Below the pieces are notes generated by a model that saw only the letters and a program-made list of their open reading frames with translations, was not told the DNA's origin and searched no databases. From NCBI GenBank assembly GCA_039822005.1, contig JBCBMZ010000006.1, positions 1 to 64,000 of the forward strand: a stretch of DNA of 64,000 bases, given 5' to 3'. This stretch comes from JBCBDX01 sp039822005. GTDB lineage: Bacteria; Pseudomonadota; Alphaproteobacteria; Rhizobiales; Rhizobiaceae. The position numbers and the translations under genes were made by a program. Positions 25,669 through 34,562 of the stretch are shown here, one piece after another (within the stretch, counting starts at the first letter, position 1; every line of letters starts with the position of its first letter).

Positions 25669-26181
25669 TTAGTCTACGGCGTGAAATGCGGCGGGGTAGG
25701 CCAGTGAGCCATTAAATCCGTTTAGACTGCCGGTTTCCAATTCGAGCGCTTGAAAAGCCGGTCCGACATTGTAAGCGCAACGCACTTTTTCAGCCAATGA
25801 GCGCTTGAAGCCGAAGCGGCGATAATAGTCAGGTTCGCCTAAGACAAAGACCGATCTCCAGCCCGATATGCGTGCATCTGCCAGAGCACGGCGCACCAAC
25901 TCCGTTCCGATTTGAAAGTCCCGCCAAGCCGGATCTACCGCCAACGGCCCCAGAACAAGAGCCCTTTCCGGGCCTTCTGCGGGCTCGCTGAGCAAAACAT
26001 GGCCAATCAAAACGTCATCAAGCTGTGCGACCAGATCAAGTGTCTTGCAATTATCGCCATAGCGCAGAGCGACGGCGAGTTCGCCCTCCGTCTCGCGACC
26101 GAACGCGCGGTCATGAACTCGCGCAATGGCGTGCTCGTCCAAATGGGTGCTGGTGCGAAACGTGGTCTTTTTAATAATCAC
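25669..26181 (-). CDS. GNAT-family N-acetyltransferase
   Basis: A 170-residue acetyltransferase with the acetyl-CoA-binding pattern LGPLAVDPAWRDFQIGTELVRRAL (motif A) and, later, VLGEPDYYRRFGFKRS. The pattern fits the YhbS-like group of GNAT enzymes. The substrate is unknown. The start overlaps the rppH stop by 4 bases, so it is the last gene of a minus-strand operon. Confidence 0.88.
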   Translation of the reverse strand: MIIKKTTFRTSTHLDEHAIARVHDRAFGRETEGELAVALRYGDNCKTLDLVAQLDDVLIGHVLLSEPAEGPERALVLGPLAVDPAWRDFQIGTELVRRALADARISGWRSVFVLGEPDYYRRFGFKRSLAEKVRCAYNVGPAFQALELETGSLNGFNGSLAYPAAFHAVD

Positions 26182-26693
26182 GCCGGTACATCCGCCAGAT
26201 GAGTGAACATATCCACGACCTGACGGTATACATCACGCTTGAAAGAAACGATTTCGTCGGGCAATTGGGCCATATCTTTCCACGCCCATGCGTCAAACTC
26301 GGCGGCATGGCCATCGGGTGGCGGATTGATCTGGACCTCCGTCTCATCACCATGAAAGCGCATGGCAAACCAGTATTGTTCCTGCCCCCGAAATTTTCCT
26401 TTCAGGCCGATCCCGATCATGTGTTCGGGTAAATCATAGCGAACTAACTCGGGAGCGGCTTCAATCAGTGAAACGTTCTTCATTCCGGTTTCTTCGTAGA
26501 GTTCGCGGTATGCAGCCGGAAGCGGATCTTCGCCCTTGTCAATTCCGCCCTGAGGCATTTGCCATAAAAGTGGTTCGCCCGAATATTCGGTGTTTCCCTC
26601 TTTCATGCGACGACCAGCCCAGACTTTACCTTGCCTGTTCAGCACCATAATGCCCACACACTGCCTGTAGGGTAGGTCGGTTTTCAGCGTCAT
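26178..26693 (-). CDS. rppH: RNA pyrophosphohydrolase (Nudix)
   Basis: RppH removes pyrophosphate from mRNA 5' ends and so starts decay; the related dinucleoside-polyphosphate hydrolases share this fold. The 171-residue protein has a full Nudix box at about 49-71 (GGIDKGEDPLPAAYRELYEE), preceded by the RppH-like YRQCVGIMVLNRQGKVWAGRR. Located 12 bases downstream of the polysaccharide deacetylase gene in a rhizobial-type order (ctpA, deacetylase, rppH). Confidence 0.93.
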   Translation of the reverse strand: MTLKTDLPYRQCVGIMVLNRQGKVWAGRRMKEGNTEYSGEPLLWQMPQGGIDKGEDPLPAAYRELYEETGMKNVSLIEAAPELVRYDLPEHMIGIGLKGKFRGQEQYWFAMRFHGDETEVQINPPPDGHAAEFDAWAWKDMAQLPDEIVSFKRDVYRQVVDMFTHLADVPA

Positions 26694-26705
26694 CTGACTT
26701 GTCCC

Positions 26706-27962
26706 TCAGTCGGCCAGTGCGGATATGCCTACGATTTCAAAGCCACGTTTTTTCGCGTCATTGGCCCATGCTGCGACGGTTTCAATGGTCAAATCCAGAG
26801 CCGCCCCGGAACCCACTGCCACTCCCCGTGCCCAAGCCAAGTCTTCCAGTGCTTTAAGCCGCGCGAGTATTTCAGCAGGTGAGCGTGACGCATCGATGAC
26901 AAGATCGGCTTCCACATAGGGCACGGCGAGCGCCTTTGCGCTTTCTTCCAGTCCTGGTGCTTTTGCCGTTCCATCGTTGAAAAAGAGAAGGCCGCGTTGG
27001 CTAACTTCTGAGAAAATAGGGGTCACCGCGTCCGACTGCGTCATAAAGCGAGCGCCTAGATAATTTGTAATGCCGGTGTAGTTGGTGATGGATGCCATGC
27101 TTGAACGAAGACGGCCGATATTGGCGTCTGCGCTGGCAGTGACGCGCAACGTATCAGGCCCTGGATCAACATCAGGATAGTTGAATGGCTCCATGGGAAC
27201 TTGGACGAGAAGCTCATGGCCTTTTTTCCGAGCCGCACGCATCCATCGGTTCAAACTGTTACCGGCTGGCGAGAAGCCAAGAGTGATTTCCGGTGGTAGG
27301 CGATCAATGGCGCGTTGACTGGTGGTTTGCGACAGACCAATGCCACCGATCATGATGGCAATCCGTTTGCCCGCATTTTCTGACCATGGGCGCGCATAAA
27401 TATCCATGGGTCGACGGCCATCTGGAGTTATGAGTGGCAGTAAACGACCACCGTCAAACTCCTCCAATGCTGCGTCTTCCGGCAAGTGTGCAACTTCAAG
27501 CGGTTGTCCGATCGACGGTGTACTGCTCGGTGCCAGCGTGATGATTTTCGCGCCGCCAGGTAACAGCAACTGTTCGCTGTTACCTGGCGGCCGTTCTTTG
27601 GGAAGAGGAGGCGGGGTTGCTGCTAGCGGGCTTGATGGGCCTGGTAGAGCAGGTGCCGCGGTTTTGTTCTCCGTTGTCCCGTAGACAATCTTGACGCCAT
27701 TTTCGATGCGTTCGGTTTTGGGTGCGGGTTCAATGGAAGCAGTGGCCAAAACCGTCGGTGATGTATCAGGTGGCGCAAGCGTCAGCAACGTCATACCGGG
27801 CTTGGGGTCTGTTACTCTTTGGAAGGCAAGATTGCCGCCGACGAGCATGCCAACCACCAAAGCGCCGAGGGCAATCTTCAAGAAACCGCGTGACTGTGCG
27901 GGACGGCTGTCAGCTTTTGTCTTTCGATCGCGCTGCAATGGTGCGTGAAGGTCAATCGACAT
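26706..27962 (-). CDS. Divergent polysaccharide deacetylase family protein
   Basis: A 418-residue protein with one membrane anchor near residues 27-48, a long proline-rich linker to about residue 190, and a C-terminal divergent polysaccharide deacetylase domain (IAIMIGGIGLSQTTSQRAID, then HELLVQVPMEPF). The family (YibQ-like, DUF610) is periplasmic and of uncertain activity; the usual metal triad is not fully visible. Cotranscription with ctpA and envC upstream suggests a cell-wall role. The linker coding region contains a perfect 16-bp inverted repeat. Confidence 0.85.
   Translation of the reverse strand: MSIDLHAPLQRDRKTKADSRPAQSRGFLKIALGALVVGMLVGGNLAFQRVTDPKPGMTLLTLAPPDTSPTVLATASIEPAPKTERIENGVKIVYGTTENKTAAPALPGPSSPLAATPPPLPKERPPGNSEQLLLPGGAKIITLAPSSTPSIGQPLEVAHLPEDAALEEFDGGRLLPLITPDGRRPMDIYARPWSENAGKRIAIMIGGIGLSQTTSQRAIDRLPPEITLGFSPAGNSLNRWMRAARKKGHELLVQVPMEPFNYPDVDPGPDTLRVTASADANIGRLRSSMASITNYTGITNYLGARFMTQSDAVTPIFSEVSQRGLLFFNDGTAKAPGLEESAKALAVPYVEADLVIDASRSPAEILARLKALEDLAWARGVAVGSGAALDLTIETVAAWANDAKKRGFEIVGISALAD
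27552..27591. repeat. Perfect 16-bp inverted repeat inside a coding region
   Basis: Bases 27552-27567 are the exact reverse complement of 27576-27591, with an 8-base spacer. The repeat falls in the part of the deacetylase gene that encodes the proline-rich linker. On the RNA it would form a stable hairpin. There is no T tract, so it is not an ordinary terminator. It could be a REP-like or otherwise inserted palindrome, or chance within low-constraint sequence. Confidence 0.8.
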
Positions 27963-28054
27963 GTCGACGCATTTTTCCTTTCCGGCGAATCAAAATGGCC
28001 ACCGTGTCCGATGGCCATTGACTGTATTGTTCTTCGCCTATTCCGCAACCGCCC

Positions 28055-29377
28055 TTAGTTCGGCAGCGCTTTGGCGGGGTCCGGGGGGAAAGCCGCATGC
28101 TGTTCGTTGCCGCGCAGCAGGCGAAGGGCATACTGGAGTTGGTCATCCTCCGTTGCGTCCTGGGGCACATAGGCAATGGACCCTGACCCGGCTTCATCTT
28201 CTTCTTCGCCTTCAATGTGGCCGGGAAGATCGCTTTCACCGCGCACCAGATCGCGACCAAGCAGTTCTTCGGGGAGCGTCTGTTCCACAGTGATGTCAGG
28301 CGTAATGCCCTTGCCCTGGATGGAAACGCCGCCGGGCGTGTAATAGAGTGCCGTTGTCAGGCGCAGCGCCGCATTGTCTGCCAGTTGAAGGATCGTTTGA
28401 ACCGAGCCCTTGCCAAATGATTGCGTGCCGACAATGGTCGCACGCTTGTGATCCTGGAGTGCGCCTGCCACGATTTCCGATGCCGAAGCAGAGCCGCCAT
28501 TGATCAAAACAACCACAGGCAGTCCATCGATCAAATCGCCGTTTCGGGCCGAGAACCGGCGTGTGTCGCGGTCATCGCGTCCCCGTGTCGACACGATCAG
28601 GCCACGCTGTAGGAACGCGTCCGATACATTGATCGCTTGGTCGAGCAGGCCTCCTGGATTGAGGCGCAAGTCGAGAACAAAGCCTTTCAGATTGTCCTCA
28701 CCAATTTCTTCGGTCAGCTCCTCGATGCCGGTTCTAAGGTTATCAAATGTCTGATCGGTAAATGATATGACCCGCAGATAGCCCACATCATCTTCCTTGC
28801 GGAACTTGACCGCCTGAACCTTGATGATATCACGGATGATAGTGATATCGAATGGCTCAGACACGCCATCACGGACAACCGTAATATCAATAGGTGTGTT
28901 CGGTGCGCCTTTCATACGATCAACTGCTTCGGTCAGCGAAAGGCCCCGAACTTCCGTCCCGTCGATCGCAACAATCAGATCGCCGGCTAATACCCCTGCT
29001 GCATCCGCCGGCGTGCCAAACATGGGGGTGATTACCTTGACAGCATCATTTTCCATGGTGACTTCGATGCCCAGACCGCCAAATTCGCCGCGGGTCTGCG
29101 TGCGCATGTCTTCGGCATCATCGGCATTGAGGTAGCTTGAGTGCGGATCCAGAGAGGTGAGCATTCCGTTGATGGCGCTTTCCACCAGGTCTTTCTCGTC
29201 AGGTTCTTCCACATAGTTGGCGCGCACTCGCTCGAAAATATCACCGAATATCGCAAGCTGGCGATAGGTCTCGCTCCCTGCAGCTTCCGCTGAAATGCGC
29301 GACGGGCCACTCAACAGCATGGTTGCTGAAGCGCCCATCAAAACGCCTGCAAATAAGATCGATGCTTTGCGCAACAT
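28055..29377 (-). CDS. ctpA: S41-family carboxyl-terminal processing protease
   Basis: A periplasmic serine protease of 440 residues. It has an N-terminal signal or anchor, a PDZ domain at about 85-180 (GGLGIEVTMENDAVKVITPM), and the S41 core. The catalytic serine lies in INGGSASASEIVAGAL and the lysine in GTQSFGKGSVQT. Such proteases trim cell-wall enzymes and other envelope proteins. It lies 23 bases after envC on the same strand, an order usual in rhizobia and in keeping with a joint role in peptidoglycan turnover. Confidence 0.95.
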   Translation of the reverse strand: MLRKASILFAGVLMGASATMLLSGPSRISAEAAGSETYRQLAIFGDIFERVRANYVEEPDEKDLVESAINGMLTSLDPHSSYLNADDAEDMRTQTRGEFGGLGIEVTMENDAVKVITPMFGTPADAAGVLAGDLIVAIDGTEVRGLSLTEAVDRMKGAPNTPIDITVVRDGVSEPFDITIIRDIIKVQAVKFRKEDDVGYLRVISFTDQTFDNLRTGIEELTEEIGEDNLKGFVLDLRLNPGGLLDQAINVSDAFLQRGLIVSTRGRDDRDTRRFSARNGDLIDGLPVVVLINGGSASASEIVAGALQDHKRATIVGTQSFGKGSVQTILQLADNAALRLTTALYYTPGGVSIQGKGITPDITVEQTLPEELLGRDLVRGESDLPGHIEGEEEDEAGSGSIAYVPQDATEDDQLQYALRLLRGNEQHAAFPPDPAKALPN

Positions 29378-29400
29378 GTTTTAACCTTTCCTTTGTCGCC

Positions 29401-30891
29401 TTAAGACGACCACCATTGGCCGGTGTCGATCGGCCTGCCATCTTTCCGAAGCTCAACATAGAGCGTCGGTTTATCTCCGGTCGCGGCAGCGGCTGAAACA
29501 CTTGCCAACCTTACCGATCCCATAATTCCTACCGGTTCACCTGCCACGACGAACTGTCCTTCGCGAACGTCAATCCGGTCCATACCTGCCATAACGATAT
29601 GGTATTTTTCGCCAGCATCAAGGATCAAGAGGTTACCATACGCTCGAAATGGCCCTGCATAAAGGATTGTTCCATCGGCAGGGGCGGTCACAATTGTGTT
29701 AGGAAGCGTTTCGATGGTGTCGCCCTGGGCCGTATTACCCAAACCATCGTTGGTCCCAAAGGCAGTAATTGTGCGTCCGGCGACGGGTAGCGGAAGGCTG
29801 TTGCGCAGGCTGGAGAAGTTGACGGCTGGCGTGATGGTTTGTGGTGTTTGAGCAAGCTCTTCAGCCCGAGCGCGCGCATTTTCCAGCGCCGTTTGTGCTT
29901 GGGCGCGTGCCCGTTCAGCTTCCTGCAGCGCCGCCAAGCGTTCAGCTTCTTGGCGGGCAAGGGCTTCCAAGCGGGCCTTTTCTGCAGCTTCCAGTGCCGC
30001 CAGCTTTTCCGCCTCTTCTTTTTCCAAGGCCAGCCGCTCTTCTTCTTTACGGCGTTCTGCCTCCTCGCGAACGCTGGCTGCTTCGTTTTGCAGGTCACCG
30101 ATCAGTTTTTCGAGGGATTGCGCCTCGTTTGCCAATTGCCGGGCCCGTTCTTCGCGTTCGCGCAATGTGTTTAATGCCTGCTGTTCGAGTTCCCGCTTCT
30201 CCAGGATCAGCAATTCAAGGCGTCCCTGCTCGCTGGCCTGCTCTGCCCGGGTCAGGGTCAGGCGCTCGCTTTCTGTCTCTGTGGTTGCTTTCAGGTTGGC
30301 CAGTTCAAGTAAATCATCCATCAAAATGCTTGTTTGCTCACGCATTTTGGGCACCACGGAGGCCAAAAGGATCGAGGAGCGCACAGATGCCAGTGCGTCC
30401 TCGGGCTGTACGAGGATCGCAGGTGGTGGATTTAATCCCATCCGCTGCAAAGCCGCCAATACTTCGGTTAACAGCGCACGGCGTTCCCAGAGGCTGGTTG
30501 TCAGCGCCGCAGCGCGCAAAGCCATATCTTCGAGCTGTTCTTGAAGTGTTAAAATGTCATTTGACAGTTTTTGCTCGCTTTTTGCTGCCGCTACGAGCGC
30601 GGTAGTGATCGACGCACGATCTTTTTTGATTTGATCTATTTCCTGGCTGAGCTTGGCAATTTGTATGTCAGCCAATCCGCGCTCTTGCAGCACCGTTTTC
30701 AGTTGCTGGCGGCTGGAGCCTACCCGGTCTTCCAAGCTTCGGGCTTGCTGCTCTAGAGCGGAGCCACTGTCACTGTCAGAAGCGCCAACCGGCTGGGCGC
30801 CGGCCGGAGCCCAACAAGCGACCGACAGGGCCAAGGTCACCCACACCATACAAAAATGATTCGTCGCTTTGGCTCTCATCAACATGGCCAT
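29401..30891 (-). CDS. envC: EnvC-like murein hydrolase activator with degenerate LytM domain
   Basis: An exported protein of about 496 residues: signal peptide ending near APAGAQ, then coiled coil from about 25 to 370, with a highly charged Glu/Ala/Arg section, then a C-terminal LytM/M23 fold. The zinc ligands of active M23 peptidases are missing (LYVELR in place of LHFE), as in E. coli EnvC, which activates amidases at the division site. Start is uncertain: ATGs at 30891, 30885 and 30879, or GTG 30957, which would overlap rlmH. No strong ribosome site decides it. Confidence 0.88.
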   Translation of the reverse strand: MAMLMRAKATNHFCMVWVTLALSVACWAPAGAQPVGASDSDSGSALEQQARSLEDRVGSSRQQLKTVLQERGLADIQIAKLSQEIDQIKKDRASITTALVAAAKSEQKLSNDILTLQEQLEDMALRAAALTTSLWERRALLTEVLAALQRMGLNPPPAILVQPEDALASVRSSILLASVVPKMREQTSILMDDLLELANLKATTETESERLTLTRAEQASEQGRLELLILEKRELEQQALNTLREREERARQLANEAQSLEKLIGDLQNEAASVREEAERRKEEERLALEKEEAEKLAALEAAEKARLEALARQEAERLAALQEAERARAQAQTALENARARAEELAQTPQTITPAVNFSSLRNSLPLPVAGRTITAFGTNDGLGNTAQGDTIETLPNTIVTAPADGTILYAGPFRAYGNLLILDAGEKYHIVMAGMDRIDVREGQFVVAGEPVGIMGSVRLASVSAAAATGDKPTLYVELRKDGRPIDTGQWWSS

Positions 30892-30931
30892 AAGCTGTGC
30901 ACCCAACTGTGACAATAATGGGGTTTTACGG

Positions 30932-31417
30932 TTATTGTCTGTGGTAGGGATGACCACTTAAAATCGTCATGACGCGGTAAAGTTGTTCTGCCACGACGAT
31001 TCTTACCAGTTGGTGCGGCATTGTATGCTTTCCAAGGCTGACCACGTCTGCCGCGCGCGACCGCAATTGTGCATCATGACCATCGGGTCCGCCAATCAGC
31101 AACAGGCACTTGGCAAAACCGTCGTCCCTAAACCGTTCGATCTGCGAAGCCCATGTTTTTGAGGCCATGTCTCGCCCGGTTTCATCCAAGACAAGCAAGG
31201 CCGCACGCTCTGAGCGGATTTGAGAGACAATCGCTTCAGCTTCCTGTGATTTGCGGGTATTTGCGTCAGCAGCGCGGCTTTCGGCTATCTCGATAATGCC
31301 TGCCCAAGTAATTCCCAACTGCGACGCGCTCTTGGCTATACGATCACAGTACCGATCCAGCAGGTCTCTTTCCGGGCCTGCCTTCATTTTCCCGACGCAT
31401 ATCATGCCAAGCTGCAT
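30932..31417 (-). CDS. rlmH: 23S rRNA (pseudouridine1915-N3)-methyltransferase
   Basis: A SPOUT methyltransferase of 161 residues that modifies pseudouridine 1915 in the 23S rRNA of 70S ribosomes. It has the trefoil-knot motifs LLIGGPDGHD and, at the C-terminus, RIVVAEQLYRVMTILSGHPYHR, typical of RlmH. It lies between rsfS and envC, as in other Rhizobiales. Confidence 0.95.
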   Translation of the reverse strand: MQLGMICVGKMKAGPERDLLDRYCDRIAKSASQLGITWAGIIEIAESRAADANTRKSQEAEAIVSQIRSERAALLVLDETGRDMASKTWASQIERFRDDGFAKCLLLIGGPDGHDAQLRSRAADVVSLGKHTMPHQLVRIVVAEQLYRVMTILSGHPYHRQ

Positions 31418-31470
31418 GGATCATCCTTCCTGCAGCAATAGCCTGCCCGTTCCACCACCACCTTATCAGG

Positions 31471-31887
31471 TCAGTGGAGTGTATCGCTTTCAGCCAAGTC
31501 TTCTTCAGCCCACATCTTTTCGATGGCGTAGAATTCGCGCACCTCGGGTCGGAAGATGTGAACGATGACATCACCGGTATCGATCAAAACCCAATCCGCT
31601 GCATTGAGGCCCTCCACGCGTGATGTGCCGAAACCGGCCTCTTTGAGAGCACGCAAGAGATGATCGGCGGCCGCATTCACATGGCGGTGTGACCGGCCAG
31701 AGGCCACAACCATATGATCGGCGAGGGCGGATTTCCCGGAGATGTCGAGAGAGACAAGGTCCTCTGCCTTGGATTCATCCAGACTGGAGAGGACAATCGA
31801 AAGTATCTGATCCGCGACGGCTTTGCCGTGAGGTTCAGATGTTGAAACCTGCTTGTTGGCAGGGTTTCCAAGGGTCGTTGTTCTCAA
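31471..31887 (-). CDS. rsfS: Ribosome silencing factor
   Basis: RsfS binds L14 on the large subunit and blocks subunit joining when nutrients are short. The core (DLVSLDISGKSALADHMVVASGRS would be the diagnostic strand, with ADWVLIDTGDVIVHIF later) spans about residues 30-125. No ATG lies at the start; TTG 31887 with AAAGGA 5 bases upstream gives 138 residues. TTG 31911 is an alternative. It follows nadD and precedes rlmH, the usual order. Confidence 0.92.
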   Translation of the reverse strand: MRTTTLGNPANKQVSTSEPHGKAVADQILSIVLSSLDESKAEDLVSLDISGKSALADHMVVASGRSHRHVNAAADHLLRALKEAGFGTSRVEGLNAADWVLIDTGDVIVHIFRPEVREFYAIEKMWAEEDLAESDTLH

Positions 31888-31987
31888 GTGGTTCCTTTCG
31901 CGTAAGAACAAACGTTTGTGAGCAAATCACCTTATTAAGATAGGCATGGGTGTTTTGCATTTTCAAGACAAGTTGGTTTACGAACCT

Positions 31988-32632
31988 TTAACTTGCTCCT
32001 GCAGCCAGCCTGGCACGCAATTGTGTTGACGATAGGGGCGAGCGCGGGCCGTGCAGGAATGTCCACGCAGGCGGGTTAATGTGGGGTAGAAGTGCCGCAT
32101 CGCTCTCGTCTACTCGAGCATGATAATATGTTTTAGCCATTTTGGACGACAAATAGGCCAGCGTTGAACCCGGCCGGTCGATCACTGCGATGGGAAACGT
32201 ACGCGCAATACGCTGCCAATCCTGCCATTTGTCGAATGACGCCAAATTATCCGCGCCCATCAGCCAAACAAAGCGCACTTGCGGATTACGTTTTTTCACA
32301 ACATCGAGCGTTTGGGCCGTGTATCGCGTTTGATAAAGCGCTTCAAACGCTGTCACTTTAACGCGGGGGTCTTCGTTGATAGCTGCCGACAGCGCACAGC
32401 GTTCAGCCAACGAGGGTAACTCGCTCGTGTCTTTAAGTGGATTGCCAGGCGTCACCATCCACCAAATCTGGTCCAACTTTACCCGTCTTAGCCCCAATTC
32501 GGTGACCAGTAGATGACCTTCATGGGGGGGGTTAAATGAGCCGCCGAACAAACCAACGGTCATACCGGGCTCCACATGGGGCATGCGCAAGAACTGGCGT
32601 GCCACGCCTCTTGTGGAAAATGAGTTTGGCAT
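31988..32632 (-). CDS. nadD: Nicotinate-nucleotide adenylyltransferase
   Basis: NadD makes nicotinate adenine dinucleotide in NAD synthesis. The nucleotidyltransferase motif GLFGGSFNPPHEGHL lies near residue 30, and ISSTxxR appears in the form LSSTQLRARLAAG near the end. ATG 32632 has AGGGAA 8 bases upstream and gives 214 residues. A TTG at 32665 overlapping the proA stop is an alternative. It is downstream of proA in one operon. Confidence 0.94.
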   Translation of the reverse strand: MPNSFSTRGVARQFLRMPHVEPGMTVGLFGGSFNPPHEGHLLVTELGLRRVKLDQIWWMVTPGNPLKDTSELPSLAERCALSAAINEDPRVKVTAFEALYQTRYTAQTLDVVKKRNPQVRFVWLMGADNLASFDKWQDWQRIARTFPIAVIDRPGSTLAYLSSKMAKTYYHARVDESDAALLPHINPPAWTFLHGPRSPLSSTQLRARLAAGAS

Positions 32633-32661
32633 GAGAGGTTCCCTGTGGTCGATCCCCTCCG

Positions 32662-33951
32662 TCAAAGCGGACGGATCTGGCCGTTTCCTCGAACGCGGTA
32701 CTTAAAAGACGTTAATTGCTCAACGCCGACCGGCCCCCGCGCATGCATTTTGCCCGTCGCAATGCCGATTTCAGCGCCCATGCCGAACTCACCACCATCA
32801 GCAAATTGCGTTGATGCGTTATGCAGCAGGATGGCTGAGTCGACATTGGAGAAGAACTTCTCCGCTACTGCTTCGTCTTCAGCAAAAACGGCTTCGGTGT
32901 GGCTGGATGACCAATGTGTGATGTGGTTGATCGCGCCATCAACGCCATCGACACACGCTACGGCAATAATTGGCGCCAAATATTCTGTTGCCCAGTCCTC
33001 GTTACTCGCCGGACTTGCATCGGGATAGACGCTGCGGATGGTTTCATCGGCGCGGATTTCGCATCCCGCTTCGACCAATGCCCGCAAAATCGGTAAGGTA
33101 TGCGTTTCCAATGCCGCCTTGTCGATGAGCAGAGTTTCGGCTGCGCCACAGATGCCAGTGCGGCGCATCTTCGAGTTCACAACCAATGGCACTGTCTTTC
33201 CAAGATCCGCAGATCCGTCCACGTAAAGGTGGCACAGACCTTCCAGATGGGCAAAGACGGGTACACGCGCTTCGGCCTGAACCCGTCCGACCAAACCTTT
33301 GCCGCCACGCGGTACGATGACATCGATGTTTCCATTAAGGCCGCCCAGCATTTGTCCAACAGCGCGCCGGTCGGTTGTGGGAACGATTTGGACAGCTGTT
33401 TCTGGCAGTCCCGCCTGCTTTAATCCCTGGATCAGCGCATCGTGGATGGCAGCTGATGAATTGACGGAATCTGAGCCGCCGCGCAAGATAACTGCGTTGC
33501 CCGCTTTCAGGCAAAGTGCGCCCGCGTCAGCTGTCACGTTGGGGCGGCTTTCGTAAATCACACCGATTACGCCCAGCGGTGTGCGCACCCGCTCAACTTC
33601 AAGGCCGTTTGGCCGGTCCCAGGCGGCGATGACCTCACCGACGGGATCTTTTAATTCTGCAATGGCGCGTACGCCGTTCGCCATGGCTTTGATACGCTCG
33701 GGATTTAGAGACAAGCGGTCCAGAAACGAGCCGGAGATTTCAGCTTCCCGCGCGTTTTTCATGTCGATCTCATTGGCGGCAATGATCTTGTCACTGGACG
33801 CCATGAGTGAATCAGTCATGGCCACGAGCGCTGCATTTTTCTTGTCTGTGCTCGTTGTTGAAAGAACATGCGCAGCGGCCCGTGCGTTCGCACCCAGCAC
33901 TTCTATGGTTGCTGCCAACTCGGCATCAGTCAGTTCTGAACGGTTCAGCAT
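32662..33951 (-). CDS. proA: Glutamate-5-semialdehyde dehydrogenase
   Basis: ProA reduces glutamyl-5-phosphate to the semialdehyde in proline synthesis. The family pattern is visible in PLGVIGVIYESRPNVTADA. The catalytic cysteine lies in MRRTGICGAAETLL. The start at ATG 33951 gives 429 residues, the normal length; an upstream extension to 34080 is not family-like. It works with proB, which lies upstream but is separated from it by an exported-protein gene. Confidence 0.95.
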   Translation of the reverse strand: MLNRSELTDAELAATIEVLGANARAAAHVLSTTSTDKKNAALVAMTDSLMASSDKIIAANEIDMKNAREAEISGSFLDRLSLNPERIKAMANGVRAIAELKDPVGEVIAAWDRPNGLEVERVRTPLGVIGVIYESRPNVTADAGALCLKAGNAVILRGGSDSVNSSAAIHDALIQGLKQAGLPETAVQIVPTTDRRAVGQMLGGLNGNIDVIVPRGGKGLVGRVQAEARVPVFAHLEGLCHLYVDGSADLGKTVPLVVNSKMRRTGICGAAETLLIDKAALETHTLPILRALVEAGCEIRADETIRSVYPDASPASNEDWATEYLAPIIAVACVDGVDGAINHITHWSSSHTEAVFAEDEAVAEKFFSNVDSAILLHNASTQFADGGEFGMGAEIGIATGKMHARGPVGVEQLTSFKYRVRGNGQIRPL

Positions 33952-34019
33952 GGGACACCCGTTAATCCTGTTGCCGCGCTTCTTGCATGCGTTTGGAACA
34001 AACGCAATTATACACCGCC

Positions 34020-34454
34020 CTACGGTAGCTTTTGGGCGATAAACTTGCCGCAATGAGTGCCTTGAATGCCCTTTGCACAAATCCGAAAACGTCGGTTTTC
34101 GTTGGGCGACACGGGCACATAGGCAAAAATGCGTTTCGTAGCGCCTGCGGGGAGTACGATGTCAGACACCAGTTTGATATCGTCAACGGCATGAAAATGG
34201 GCGTCAAATGTCGCCAGTTTTATTTTTTGAGGACGGTCGCTCGGGTTTGTCACGATGAAGCTAACGGCGGCGATTTCGCGAAGTGTTTTTGTCACGCTGC
34301 GGTCACCGGCTATGCCGATCCCGTTTTCAACTTTGGCGACCGTTGCTGTAAACCCGATCTTGGCGCCAGTTGCCAGTGCCGGTTTATGAAGACCAAACAC
34401 CAGGCCGATGATCAACATCACTGACAGCAAAACCTTGATGTTTGTGGTGCCCAT
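34020..34454 (-). CDS. Small exported protein of unknown function between proB and proA
   Basis: A 144-residue protein with a signal peptide ending near KPALA (residue 28). The mature part looks like a beta-sandwich (SFIVTNPSDRPQKIKLATF, then LPAGATKRIFAYVPV) and contains two cysteines near its end, which could form a disulfide. This resembles small periplasmic Ig-like or chaperone-like folds, but no family is recognised. It interrupts the common proB-proA pair, with about 108 bases after proB and 68 before proA, so it may have its own promoter. Confidence 0.7.
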   Translation of the reverse strand: MGTTNIKVLLSVMLIIGLVFGLHKPALATGAKIGFTATVAKVENGIGIAGDRSVTKTLREIAAVSFIVTNPSDRPQKIKLATFDAHFHAVDDIKLVSDIVLPAGATKRIFAYVPVSPNENRRFRICAKGIQGTHCGKFIAQKLP

Positions 34455-34562
34455 CGATTGCCGATCCGCTTCCGTTTGGTAAGCAAACCGTTAACACATG
34501 GTCCCATTCGGCACACTGATAAGCTTTTGTTAACCACAAAAGTTAAGCTGAACATCGGGCGT

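Noticed and set aside
29841..30605. 254-codon frame on the plus strand
   Set aside because: It is opposite the low-complexity coiled coil of envC; its composition only mirrors the charged repeats there.
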